From assembly GCA_031268525.1 (NCBI GenBank), contig JAIRXA010000128.1:1-33123 (forward strand): DNA of 33,123 bases. Reading direction: 5' to 3'. The first letter of the stretch is position 1. Each line of letters begins with the position of its first letter. This stretch comes from Coriobacteriales bacterium. GTDB lineage: Bacteria > Actinomycetota > Coriobacteriia > Coriobacteriales > UBA8131. The translations under genes were made by a program, and so were the position numbers. Positions 1-6,925 of the stretch are shown piece by piece. The notes below the pieces were generated by a model. The model was not told the DNA's origin. It saw nothing but the letters and a program-made list of their open reading frames with translations, and made no database searches.

Positions 1-44
1 CAACGCTGATTGTCAGCTGATACCACCTTCGCGTTAGGAGCGTC

Positions 45-482
45 ATGAAAGTTTCAACCAAGGGCCAGTACGCACTCAAGGTCATGCTCGACTTTGCAAA
101 ACACGCCAACGAGGGATTCATTCGTCTGCGTGATGTTGCCGACCGTCAGGGTATCTCCAAGACCTATCTGGAGCAGATCATGGTGCTGCTCAACAAGGGC
201 GACCTCTTCACGACGGCACGCGGTTATCAGGGTGGTTACCAGCTTAAGCGGCTTGCTCGTGAATACACCATCGGGGACATTCTGCGCATCACCGAAGGCG
301 ACCTCTCGCCCGTTGAAACCGACGAGTGTAGTGAGAATGTCAGCGATCGTCGTGTGAGCGTGATGGCCACTGACGTCTGGGGCGGTCTGGAAAAGGTGAT
401 GATCGACTATCTGGATCATCTGACCCTTCAGGATATCCTCGATGCGCATCGCGAGGAAGACGCCTACGAATTCTTCATCTGA
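45..482 (+). CDS. Rrf2-family transcriptional regulator (CymR/IscR-like)
   Basis: This 145-residue protein has the Rrf2 layout: an N-terminal winged helix-turn-helix opening with MKVSTKGQYAL, a recognition segment around residues 36-50 (GISKTYLEQIMVLL), and the wing motif ARGYQGGYQL near residues 58-67. Rrf2 proteins regulate cysteine, sulfide or iron-sulfur metabolism. IscR-type members use three clustered cysteines to hold a [2Fe-2S] cluster; here only one cysteine (C95) lies in that region, so a cluster sensor is unlikely and a CymR-like role is more plausible. The gene directly downstream is cysteine synthase, and CymR acts with CysK in Firmicutes, which supports this reading. A large palindrome between the two genes (522-559) is the obvious candidate operator. 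The upstream GGAG-like sequence fits the ATG at 45. The family call is secure; the effector is inferred. Confidence 0.9.
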   Translation: MKVSTKGQYALKVMLDFAKHANEGFIRLRDVADRQGISKTYLEQIMVLLNKGDLFTTARGYQGGYQLKRLAREYTIGDILRITEGDLSPVETDECSENVSDRRVSVMATDVWGGLEKVMIDYLDHLTLQDILDAHREEDAYEFFI

Positions 483-521
483 GCTCTTGCAATCGCTCGT
501 AGGCAGATTTACAATATAGTA

Positions 522-559
522 ATCTTATCAGGTTAGTAAGTTTACTAACCTGATAAGAT
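522..559. promoter_or_regulatory. Perfect 18-bp inverted repeat, candidate operator before cysK
   Basis: The arms 522-539 and 542-559 are exact reverse complements separated by two bases (GT). The palindrome is AT-rich in a GC-rich neighbourhood and sits between the rrf2-like stop and the cysK start. It lacks a T-run, so it is less convincing as a terminator than as a binding site for the dimeric Rrf2 protein encoded just upstream. It could also act as an RNA hairpin in the cysK leader. The symmetry is seen directly; the binding partner is inferred. Confidence 0.6.
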
Positions 560-636
560 AGTAAGCGCGACAAGACCATCGATTGCCAGTATCTCAAAAG
601 TGCCTCGACAGTACCTCAGGAGAAGGGACGACAGCC

Positions 637-1566
637 ATGACCGTCTACAAGAATATCAGTGAGCTGGTTGGCAATACGCCACTGGTTGAACTGACCAACT
701 ACAACAGGGAAAACGAGTTGGCAGCGTCCGTTGTCGGAAAGTTGGAGAGCTTTAACCCTGCCGGCTCCGTGAAGGATCGTATTGCCGTTGCGATGATCGA
801 TGCCGCCGAGGCTGCCGGCAAGATCGCTCCCGATACCGTGCTCATCGAGCCGACCTCCGGCAATACCGGTATCGGTCTGGCTGCCATCGCTGCAGCCCGT
901 GGGTATCGCCTGATCCTGACCATGCCCGACACGATGTCCATCGAGCGTCGCAACCTGCTCGCGGCCTATGGTGCCGAGCTGGTACTGACCGATGGCGCCA
1001 AGGGCATGAAGGGCGCCATCGCACGCGCTGATGAGCTGGCTGCCGAGATCGCCAACAGCTTCATCCCCGGGCAGTTCGTCAACCCTGCCAACCCAGCCAT
1101 CCATCGCACGACCACCGGCCCGGAGATATGGGAGGCTGCTGATGGCGTCGTCGACATCTTCGTCTCCGGTATCGGAACCGGCGGCACCATCACCGGCGCG
1201 GGTGAGTTTCTCAAATCCAAGAACCCCGATCTGTACATCGTGGCCGTTGAGCCCTCCGCCTCACCCGTGCTCTCCAAGGGTACCCCTGGTCCGCACAAGA
1301 TACAGGGTATTGGCGCCGGCTTCGTGCCCGACGTACTGAACACCGGCATTTACGACGAGATCATCACCGTGGACAACGACGACGCCTTTGCGACCGGGCG
1401 CGCGCTGGCCACCACCGACGGTATTCTCGTGGGCATCTCGTCGGGTGCGGCGCTGTGGGCGGCCACGCAGTTGGCGAAGCGGCCCGAGAACGCCGGTAAG
1501 CGCATCGTCGTCATTTTGCCGGATACGGGCGAGCGCTACCTCTCCACTGCGCTTTTTACGGGGTAA
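637..1566 (+). CDS. cysK: Cysteine synthase (O-acetylserine sulfhydrylase)
   Basis: Catalyses O-acetyl-L-serine plus sulfide to L-cysteine with PLP, in the cytoplasm. The 309-residue product is the normal length for the family. K46 in NPAGSVKDR is the PLP-binding lysine, EPTSGNTGIGLA is the substrate loop, GIGTGGTITGAG is the phosphate-binding loop, and GISSGAA is the C-terminal cofactor motif. A TTG-started reading frame extends upstream to 583, but the ATG at 637 has a strong Shine-Dalgarno (AGGAGAAGG, 618-626) and begins at the conserved MTVYKNISELVGNTPLVEL, so it was chosen. The gene is probably controlled by the Rrf2 protein through the palindrome at 522-559. CysK and CysM are hard to separate by eye; CysK is preferred from the typical motif set. 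Confidence 0.95.
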   Translation: MTVYKNISELVGNTPLVELTNYNRENELAASVVGKLESFNPAGSVKDRIAVAMIDAAEAAGKIAPDTVLIEPTSGNTGIGLAAIAAARGYRLILTMPDTMSIERRNLLAAYGAELVLTDGAKGMKGAIARADELAAEIANSFIPGQFVNPANPAIHRTTTGPEIWEAADGVVDIFVSGIGTGGTITGAGEFLKSKNPDLYIVAVEPSASPVLSKGTPGPHKIQGIGAGFVPDVLNTGIYDEIITVDNDDAFATGRALATTDGILVGISSGAALWAATQLAKRPENAGKRIVVILPDTGERYLSTALFTG

Positions 1567-1651
1567 TTGGCGGACTTGCTCGCAAAGAGCATTGTTCGCA
1601 GAGAACACCGTCTGCAAAAGGGCGCGAAATCCAAGGAGCAGGTTTACCAAT

Positions 1652-1679
1652 GAGGAGCGGGCTTACCAAGCCGCTCCTC
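1652..1679 (+). terminator. Hairpin downstream of cysK
   Basis: A 9-bp perfect stem (GAGGAGCGG, 1652-1660, with CCGCTCCTC, 1671-1679) encloses a 10-nt segment in which CTT and AAG can extend the stem. No T-run follows, so it may be a weak or Rho-assisted terminator or simply a stable 3' end. Confidence 0.45.
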
Positions 1680-1713
1680 CCTGTCTGCTGCGCCTCCGAG
1701 ATCGTAATCGGCT

Positions 1714-1852
1714 CGTGTCACACCCGCAGGGCCTCGACCAAGAAGGTCACGTATGAGTATCGCGGGGCCATACTGGGCGTGTTACACCCGCATACTGGGC
1801 GTGTTACACCCGCATGCCGGACGTGTCACACCCGCAGAGCCTCGACAAAGAA
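1714..1852. repeat. Tandem 22-bp units and an echo of the tetR 3' end
   Basis: Three 22-bp units lie end to end at 1769-1790, 1791-1812 and 1813-1834; the first two are identical and the third is diverged and contains the stop of the minus-strand tetR gene. In addition, 1714-1744 matches 1822-1852 at about 28 of 31 bases. Read on the minus strand the 1714-1744 copy spells FLVEALRV followed by a stop, against FFVEALRV-stop in the real gene. The array therefore looks like repeated duplication or gene-conversion debris around the 3' end of tetR. The rest of 1567-1713 shows only the cysK hairpin. Confidence 0.7.
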
Positions 1853-2371
1853 ATCTGGCGTACAGGCCTCGATAACGCTTGCTATCTCTTCAGGGGTTTC
1901 CTTCATGCCGCGATCGATCCACTGACGCGTCATGTTTGACGCTCCATAGTTGCGGAATTCCAGCATGAGCACCTCCCGCTCAGTGAAAGATCGTCCCAGA
2001 CGACGCTCTGCCGTCTCAACCATGATCCGCTTGACGTTGCGCGCACCGTACTCCAAGGGGCCGTTATATTCCTTACATTTGAAGGCCTCATAGAAGAAGG
2101 TGCGATTTGCGAGAAGCATCTCAAAGCTCCGCACATGCCCGGTGTAGTGATCGCAACTGATGCCTACCGCGTAAAGCGCATCGCGCATGATATAGTCCCA
2201 GTACCAGGTAACGACTGAATAGATGTCGTCAAAATACTCATAGAAGGTTGTGCGTGAGATGCCCACGAGTTTGCAGACACGCGCGACTTTGACACGCTTG
2301 ATAGGATCACACTGCATCAATGTGTCCAGCGCTTCAACAACATGAAGGCGGGTTTGTAGTTGGCTGCCCAC
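1826..2371 (-). CDS. TetR/AcrR-family transcriptional regulator
   Basis: The 181-residue product has a TetR helix-turn-helix near its N-terminus (about residues 8-55; core VGISRTTFYEYFDDIYSVV) followed by a helical ligand-binding domain. An open frame extends upstream to 2695, but that extension is arginine- and leucine-rich shadow sequence over the divergent gene. The GTG at 2371 has an excellent ribosome binding site on the minus strand (GAGGAGG five bases before it) and was taken as the start. It is divergent from the exported flavoprotein at 2596, with 224 bases between; such pairs usually mean local control of the reductase by its substrate or a related compound. Its stop lies in the tandem repeat described at 1714-1852. 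Family confident, ligand unknown. Confidence 0.85.
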   Translation of the reverse strand: MGSQLQTRLHVVEALDTLMQCDPIKRVKVARVCKLVGISRTTFYEYFDDIYSVVTWYWDYIMRDALYAVGISCDHYTGHVRSFEMLLANRTFFYEAFKCKEYNGPLEYGARNVKRIMVETAERRLGRSFTEREVLMLEFRNYGASNMTRQWIDRGMKETPEEIASVIEACTPDFFVEALRV

Positions 2372-2595
2372 TGAGCCCTCCTCGTGATGGTGCACCAATG
2401 CCTTAGCGTGCCTCGACCTGCCTTTTCCTGCTTCCTTACAGTATTGTACTTGTGTCAGGCTGTTGCTGTAATCCTTACAAACTCCACTGAATGTCAGTTT
2501 CCTTGCATGAATCCGCCCTTTTATAATTCGAAGCAGGATGGAGGGTTCCCGGGATTTTTGCGGGCACCCCAAACGGAGAGAGGAAGGTCGTGGCC
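2372..2595 (+). promoter_or_regulatory. Divergent promoter region between tetR and flavoprotein gene
   Basis: A perfect TATAAT hexamer lies at 2522-2527 on the plus strand, about 70 bases before the flavoprotein start; no convincing -35 at normal spacing was found, which would fit an activator- or repressor-dependent promoter. TTACAG (2436-2441) and CTGTAA (2466-2471) form an inverted pair with 24 bases between and are candidate half-sites for the TetR protein. The -10 is seen; the operator is a guess. Confidence 0.4.
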
Positions 2596-4464
2596 ATGGA
2601 AGCAGAGAAAAAGACCGTAGAAGAGCAATCAGGCTTATCGAGGCGCGGGTTCTTGACGGGTGCCGCAACGGCAGGAGCAGGCGCGCTGGCAACATTCGCG
2701 CTCAGCGGCTGTTCGCCTGCGGAGGGGCAGACGCCAGAACCGGAGGCAACAGGCGACGGTGAGAATGCCGGAACCGGCGCGCAGGCCTGGGACTATCGTC
2801 CCGTGTCGCTTGCCGATCAGGTCAGTGAGACGCGTGATTACGAAATCGTTGTGGTTGGGGGTGGCAACGCCGGGGTCTTTGGCGCGCTGCACCTTGCCGA
2901 ACTCGGCGCAAAGGTTGTGGTTTTGGAGCAGTCCAGCGGTAACACCATGTGGGCTGGCGATATCGATGCGCTGGACTCGCAGATACAGAAGGATCTCGGT
3001 ATCGTCATCGACAAGGAGTTTGTGGTCAAGGATATCGTCGAGCGCTATGCTCAGGGTCGCTCAGACGAGAACCTCGTCCGTCAGTGGGCTTACAATGCTG
3101 GCGCGATGGTCGATTGGTTTCAGGCGCAGATTCAGAAGAAGGGTCTGGAGGTCATGGTCGATACTGAGTGTAAGAAGTTTTATCCTGAGAACTTCTTCTA
3201 CAGTCCTGCCTCAGTGCACACTGCCTATAAGCCGCCCTTGCTGCCAACCGCCAACTCCATGGGCTCTGAGGTCGCAATGCCGGCGATGCTGGAACTGTTC
3301 GCCGAATACGGTGGCGAGATGATCTATGACACCAAAGCCGTAGAACTTGTACAGCCTGATGGTCCGGGAACTCAGGTTACGGGCGTTCTTGCTCAGGATG
3401 TCGATGGCGGGGTTATCCAGTTCAATGCCTCAAAATGCGTGATGTTGGCGACTGGCGGCTTCTCCGGCAACAAGGATATGATGGATCAGTGGGGCGTGAA
3501 CTCCCACAAGTTCTGCTCCAATCATCTGGGCGGCGAGGGTCGCAATGGCGATGGCATCAAAATGGCAACTTGGGCTGGCGCCGACCGTGATTGGTTTTCC
3601 GCGAACGGCTCCTGCAACATTTTCGATCGCGGAGCCATTACGGGTGACTCGACCAATGGCAATGTGGGCGATGCCCCCGATCGACAGGGTGGCGGCAATA
3701 TGAACTTCTGGTGGCCGGGGTCACAGCCCTTCTTGCGCGTCAACGCCTTCGGGCAGCGTTTCTGCAATGAGGACGGCCCCTACGACGTGGCCTTCAACCT
3801 TGCCTGCATGCAGCCGGGACACTTCTGGTGGCAGGTTTTCGACTCCTCAAGCTGGGATGATGTCGTTGCCTTCGATACCACGATCTGCTCCCGAGTCGTC
3901 GCACGTGAAGGCGCGAAGAATTGCCTGTTGCTCGGCCAGTTCTATCCCTGTACCTCAGCTGAGGAATGGCAGGAAGTCTACATTGATCCAAATGTGGCGA
4001 ACGGCGTGCTCATCAAGGCTGACACGCTGGAGGAGCTTGCTGATCTCATGGAGTTTGACGCCAACGTCAAGGCGACTTTCTTGGCAACGGTCACGCGCTA
4101 TAACGAGTTGACCGCTTCAGGCGTGGATAGCGACCACGACAAAGCGCCGTGGCGGATGTCTGCTCTGGACGCGCCGCCTTATTACGCCTGCAAATTGACC
4201 GGCTGGCTACTCTCCACGCTTTCGGGAATTCGAGTGGACAACCGCTATAATGCCCTGACTGCCGAGGGCACCCCGATTCCCGGTCTGAAGATGGTCGGCT
4301 TGGATCACGGTGGCTTCTTCAGTGGCATGTATGCACAGTACTATGGCGGTCTCAATCTCTCGCACAACCTGATCGCCGCCTGGCTTGGCGCCAAGGACAT
4401 CATGGGCGCCAAGCCTCCCGTGCCGCTCGAGTCGGTTGCAAAGGCCTATCTCCCCACGGCATAG
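2596..4464 (+). CDS. Tat-exported lipoprotein FAD-dependent reductase (fumarate reductase flavoprotein-like)
   Basis: The 622-residue protein belongs to the FAD_binding_2 family that includes fumarate, urocanate and related exported reductases. A twin-arginine motif (SRRGFL, R16-R17) precedes a hydrophobic stretch and a lipobox ending at C39 (LSGC), so it is probably folded in the cytoplasm and anchored outside. The dinucleotide-binding loop GGGNAG is at residues 88-93, and the C-terminal part carries family features such as SGIRVDNRY and GLDHGGFFSGMY near the second FAD-contact region. Unlike many relatives it has no FMN-binding domain and no haem motifs, so electrons must come from a separate partner not encoded here. 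The ATG at 2596 is favoured over the GTG at 2590 because the AGAGGAAGG site is correctly spaced for it. The substrate cannot be read from sequence. The divergent TetR gene is its likely regulator. Confidence 0.88.
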   Translation: MEAEKKTVEEQSGLSRRGFLTGAATAGAGALATFALSGCSPAEGQTPEPEATGDGENAGTGAQAWDYRPVSLADQVSETRDYEIVVVGGGNAGVFGALHLAELGAKVVVLEQSSGNTMWAGDIDALDSQIQKDLGIVIDKEFVVKDIVERYAQGRSDENLVRQWAYNAGAMVDWFQAQIQKKGLEVMVDTECKKFYPENFFYSPASVHTAYKPPLLPTANSMGSEVAMPAMLELFAEYGGEMIYDTKAVELVQPDGPGTQVTGVLAQDVDGGVIQFNASKCVMLATGGFSGNKDMMDQWGVNSHKFCSNHLGGEGRNGDGIKMATWAGADRDWFSANGSCNIFDRGAITGDSTNGNVGDAPDRQGGGNMNFWWPGSQPFLRVNAFGQRFCNEDGPYDVAFNLACMQPGHFWWQVFDSSSWDDVVAFDTTICSRVVAREGAKNCLLLGQFYPCTSAEEWQEVYIDPNVANGVLIKADTLEELADLMEFDANVKATFLATVTRYNELTASGVDSDHDKAPWRMSALDAPPYYACKLTGWLLSTLSGIRVDNRYNALTAEGTPIPGLKMVGLDHGGFFSGMYAQYYGGLNLSHNLIAAWLGAKDIMGAKPPVPLESVAKAYLPTA

Positions 4465-4500
4465 CAGACATTTGCAAAGGCCTATCTCCCTACGGCATGA
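4436..4500 (+). repeat. Echo of the flavoprotein 3' end
   Basis: The last 28 bases of the flavoprotein gene (4436-4463) recur at 4472-4499 with one C-to-T difference. Both copies encode AKAYLPTA followed by a stop (TAG in the gene, TGA in the echo). It is a short direct duplication of a gene tail immediately after the gene. Confidence 0.8.
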
Positions 4501-4534
4501 CGGGCATACGGGTTCGCAAGCACAGCACATAACT

Positions 4535-4628
4535 TTCCGGAAGTGCCATCCTGAAAGTGCCATTCCGGAAGTGCCACCCATTCGTAATGGGTGGCACTTT
4601 CAGTTGCCAGTACGCAGTTGCCAGTACG
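4535..4628 (+). repeat. Short tandem repeats between flavoprotein and apgM
   Basis: A 14-base unit TTCCGGAAGTGCCA occurs at 4535-4548 and 4563-4576, with a variant (CCTGAAAGTGCCA) at 4550-4562 between. A second 14-base unit CAGTTGCCAGTACG is repeated perfectly at 4601-4614 and 4615-4628. The terminator hairpin is built from the last unit of the first array. Confidence 0.75.
4569..4600 (+). terminator. Strong hairpin terminator after the flavoprotein gene
   Basis: A perfect 14-bp stem (4569-4582 with 4586-4599) has a 3-base CGT loop, followed by only a short T stretch (CTTT then CAG). The long stem at the end of the flavoprotein transcript makes a terminator or RNA-stabilising 3' end likely; the symmetry would work in both directions. 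Confidence 0.65.
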
Positions 4629-4655
4629 TGTGTATCGGCAAACCGCGAGTGTGGG

Positions 4656-4661
4656 TATAAT
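4656..4661 (+). promoter_or_regulatory. Candidate -10 box for apgM
   Basis: A perfect TATAAT preceded by GGG lies 84 bases upstream of the chosen apgM start. No good -35 is present at 16-18 bases. It follows the terminator, so the phosphoglycerate mutase gene probably has its own promoter here. Confidence 0.4.
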
Positions 4662-4745
4662 GTGAACCTCAATCTGAGACGAACAGGGGGAACACCCGTG
4701 TCTGGTAGTGCGCGTAGTGACCTACAAAAGGATATATACGGTGAT

Positions 4746-5945
4746 ATGAAGTACGCCATCGTCATACTCGACGGCGCGTCCGGGGAGCCGGTGCCACAAA
4801 ACGGCGGGCTCACCTCGCTGGAAGCCGCCCATACTCCTCAGCTTGACGCCCTGGCACGCAGGGGGAGAGTCGGTTTGGTCCACAACGTACCGCAGGGATT
4901 GGAGCCTTCCTCCAATGTCGCCTGCACCTCCATTGTTGGGTATGATCCGGCCGATAATCCCATTGGCAGGGGAGCGCTGGAGCTGGCCGCATTGGGCGTT
5001 GACCTCAAGGAAGATCAGGTTGCCTTACGCGTCAACCTCGTGAATGTTTCACCCGAAGGGCTGATGCACTCCTACTCAACCGACAACATATCCACAGCCG
5101 ATGCCCATGCGCTGGCCGACGAACTTCTCGATGCACTCCCTGAGCTTCAAAGCGATACCTTTCGGCTCTATAAGGGTATCGGCTTTCGTCTGTATCTGGT
5201 GGTTACCGGGCATCCGGAGCTGATGGCCGCACAGCTGCCTGCCGCGCACAATATCACCGATCAGGCGATTGCCGAGTATCCTCCCATGGGGAGCGGTTCC
5301 GCTTTGATCGCCGAACTTGAGGCCAGGGCGCACGCGATCCTCGCCGCTTCGTCGATCAACGCGCGTCGCGTTGCCTGCGGCAAGCTGCCCGCCACGCACA
5401 TCTTCATCTTCTGGCCGGGAAGGCGTCCCGTAGGGCTGCCCTCCTTTGAGAGCCGTTACTATAAACGGGCTGCGATGCTTTCCGGCGTCGATCTGCTCAA
5501 TGGTATCGCCCAGCTCACGGGCATCAAGCGCTACAGCTTCACGGGAGTTACCGACGGCCCGGACAACGATTATGCCGCTCAGGGAGAGGGCGCGTTGAAG
5601 ATGTTGGAGGCAAACGATGTCGCCTTCATCCACGTGGAGGCGCCCGATGCCGAGGGGCACGATGGCCATATCGAGGGCAAACGTCTGGCCATTGAGGCAA
5701 TCGATCGCGAGATCATCAGCCGCCTGAGCAGCTATGGCGAGCAGCACCCTCTGCGCATCCTTGCCCTGCCCGACCATCCTACGCCGGTGCTCGCCAAGCG
5801 CCACAGCTCTGATCCGGTGCCCTTTGTGATGGCTGGCCCGGGAGTTGGGTCCAATGGAGCAGCGCGCCTGACCGAGCTCGCGGCTGCAGCAACCGGCCTG
5901 GTTGTCGATCCCGGCTGGCGACTGCTCGGCGATCTTTTTGGCTGA
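4746..5945 (+). CDS. apgM: Cofactor-independent phosphoglycerate mutase, archaeal type
   Basis: A 399-residue alkaline-phosphatase-superfamily enzyme that interconverts 3- and 2-phosphoglycerate in glycolysis and gluconeogenesis. The start MKYAIVILDGASGEP carries the first metal-binding aspartate, SNVACTSIVGYDP contains the predicted serine nucleophile, and VEAPDAEGHDGHIEGK and LPDHPTPVLAKRHSSDP supply the remaining metal ligands. About 400 residues is the archaeal-type length, shorter than the roughly 510-residue bacterial GpmI. The ATG at 4746 matches the usual family N-terminus; a GTG at 4698, in frame with a good AGGGGGA site, is an alternative that would add 16 residues. Some bacterial members have been suggested to act as homoserine kinases in threonine synthesis, but no threonine gene is adjacent, so the mutase role is preferred. 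Confidence 0.88.
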   Translation: MKYAIVILDGASGEPVPQNGGLTSLEAAHTPQLDALARRGRVGLVHNVPQGLEPSSNVACTSIVGYDPADNPIGRGALELAALGVDLKEDQVALRVNLVNVSPEGLMHSYSTDNISTADAHALADELLDALPELQSDTFRLYKGIGFRLYLVVTGHPELMAAQLPAAHNITDQAIAEYPPMGSGSALIAELEARAHAILAASSINARRVACGKLPATHIFIFWPGRRPVGLPSFESRYYKRAAMLSGVDLLNGIAQLTGIKRYSFTGVTDGPDNDYAAQGEGALKMLEANDVAFIHVEAPDAEGHDGHIEGKRLAIEAIDREIISRLSSYGEQHPLRILALPDHPTPVLAKRHSSDPVPFVMAGPGVGSNGAARLTELAAAATGLVVDPGWRLLGDLFG

Positions 5946-5984
5946 CGGAAGGCTGTCAACTATATTCTCTTTTCATGTGGTAGC

Positions 5985-6362
5985 ATGGACGGCATCGCAA
6001 GACTCTCCAAAACGGGGCGCGAGGAGCTATTCACTGGAACGGCCGCAAAGAAGCAGTTGGCGGTGGCGGCAGTCGAGAAGGACTTCTGGGTTTGTTGGAC
6101 GCTCTCTCAACTGTTCAGCAAATCACAGCTTAAGGACAGCTTGGTCTTCAAGGGTGGCACCAGCCTGTCAAAAGCCTATCACTTGATTGAGCGCTTTAGT
6201 GAGGACATCGATTTGATAATGGATTGGCGTTTGCTGGGCTACAATGAAGACGCGCCCTTTTCCCGAATATCTGGCAAACAGGAAAAACGTCTGCTCAAGG
6301 AAATGGTTGAGTAACGCAATAAATACCTTGAGGAGATATTCGTGCTGCGCTTGCTGTTCTGA
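5985..6362 (+). pseudogene. AbiEii/AbiGii-type nucleotidyltransferase toxin, broken and truncated
   Basis: The open part (5985-6314, 109 codons) contains the nucleotidyltransferase signature FKGGTSLSKAY followed by RFSEDIDLIM, the GG-S / D-x-D metal-binding core of the DUF1814/AbiEii family, toxin half of the AbiE type IV toxin-antitoxin system. Full family members are much longer (roughly 250-300 residues). After TAA at 6312-6314 the same frame continues with family-like sequence (RNKYLEEIFVLRLLF) to a second stop near 6362, where the 416-bp repeat begins. So the gene seems to have suffered a nonsense change and was cut by a rearrangement. No AbiEi antitoxin lies upstream; the preceding gene is apgM. 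It starts at an ATG without a clear ribosome binding site. Confidence 0.75.
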
Positions 6363-6364
6363 TT

Positions 6365-6517
6365 TCGCTCATAATCTATTGCTTTTGTATGAATGAATGA
6401 CTCGATATCACCATCTCGGGTACAAGAAAACTCCCCGAGTTATTTCTCAAGGAGTTCCTGTGGGTATCCGCTGAGCAAGTGCTCGCGTAGCGGCTCAAGT
6501 CTAAGGGTGCTTGTCAC
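6365..6517 (-). pseudogene. GNAT toxin remnant
   Basis: Read from a GTG at 6517 on the minus strand, this matches the first ~50 codons of the intact GNAT gene in copy B (9400-9987). The frame hits TAA at 6440-6442 where copy B has CAA (LLEK-stop against LLGKQLGEF). Homology continues past the stop (GEFSC, DIESFIHTKAIDYER) and ends abruptly at 6365, where AbiEii-derived sequence takes over. The acetyltransferase fold is therefore absent and the gene is dead. Confidence 0.8.
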
Positions 6518-6686
6518 CAGAGTACTTTCTTTCAAGATCGCGCATTGTTGCCTGTGGGTCACCCCACGTGATGGTTGATTCGCGCGGCTTGGGTGGATTT
6601 GCATCCATACGTTCCATCGCATTCACGATTTGCTCGAACGAGTCATCGTTGAGATAGACCGTTCTACCGATACTCTCTGTTGCCAT
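6501..6686 (-). CDS. Small antitoxin, partner of lost GNAT toxin (orphan copy)
   Basis: A 61-residue protein beginning MATESIGRTVYLNDDSFEQ, nearly identical to the antitoxin at 9971-10156. The ATG at 6686 has a strong AAAGGAGG-type site on the minus strand, so it was chosen over an upstream in-frame ATG. The N-terminus could form a short DNA-binding element (GRTVYLNDDSF) followed by a helix and a basic tail (RDLERKYSGDKHP). I do not recognise a named family; the antitoxin role is inferred from its overlap with the toxin gene in copy B. Here the toxin is destroyed but the antitoxin frame is intact, as expected if it still neutralises the copy-B toxin or acts as an anti-addiction gene. Confidence 0.6.
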   Translation of the reverse strand: MATESIGRTVYLNDDSFEQIVNAMERMDANPPKPRESTITWGDPQATMRDLERKYSGDKHP

Positions 6687-6925
6687 GGGCGACCTCCTTT
6701 CCATTTTTCGGTCGTCTCAATACTACCACGGCCGCTAACGGCAGCACCTCTCAATAATCTCAAATTCACCCAAATATGCACTGTGTTCTGGAAGTCACGC
6801 TTGCGGGAAAAGTCTGGTTGAATTTGTAGTTAGAAATGGAGCAGCTGGGCTTTTATACTTGATGGCTTGCGCTATCATTACTGGTAGCAATACCTTGGTA
6901 CATTCATCCAACTGTTGGAGTTGCT

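Larger units (their letters stand above)
6365..6780. repeat. 416-bp direct repeat, copy A
   Basis: This block matches 9835-10250 without any insertion or deletion; a hand count gives about 36 mismatches (about 91% identity). It carries a complete small antitoxin gene and the 5' part of a GNAT toxin gene on the minus strand, plus their upstream region. Mismatches cluster in the toxin part, while most of the antitoxin stretch is nearly identical. Copy A abuts the broken AbiEii gene at 6362-6365. The 6781-6925 stretch after it holds only the presumed leader of the next gene. Confidence 0.92.
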
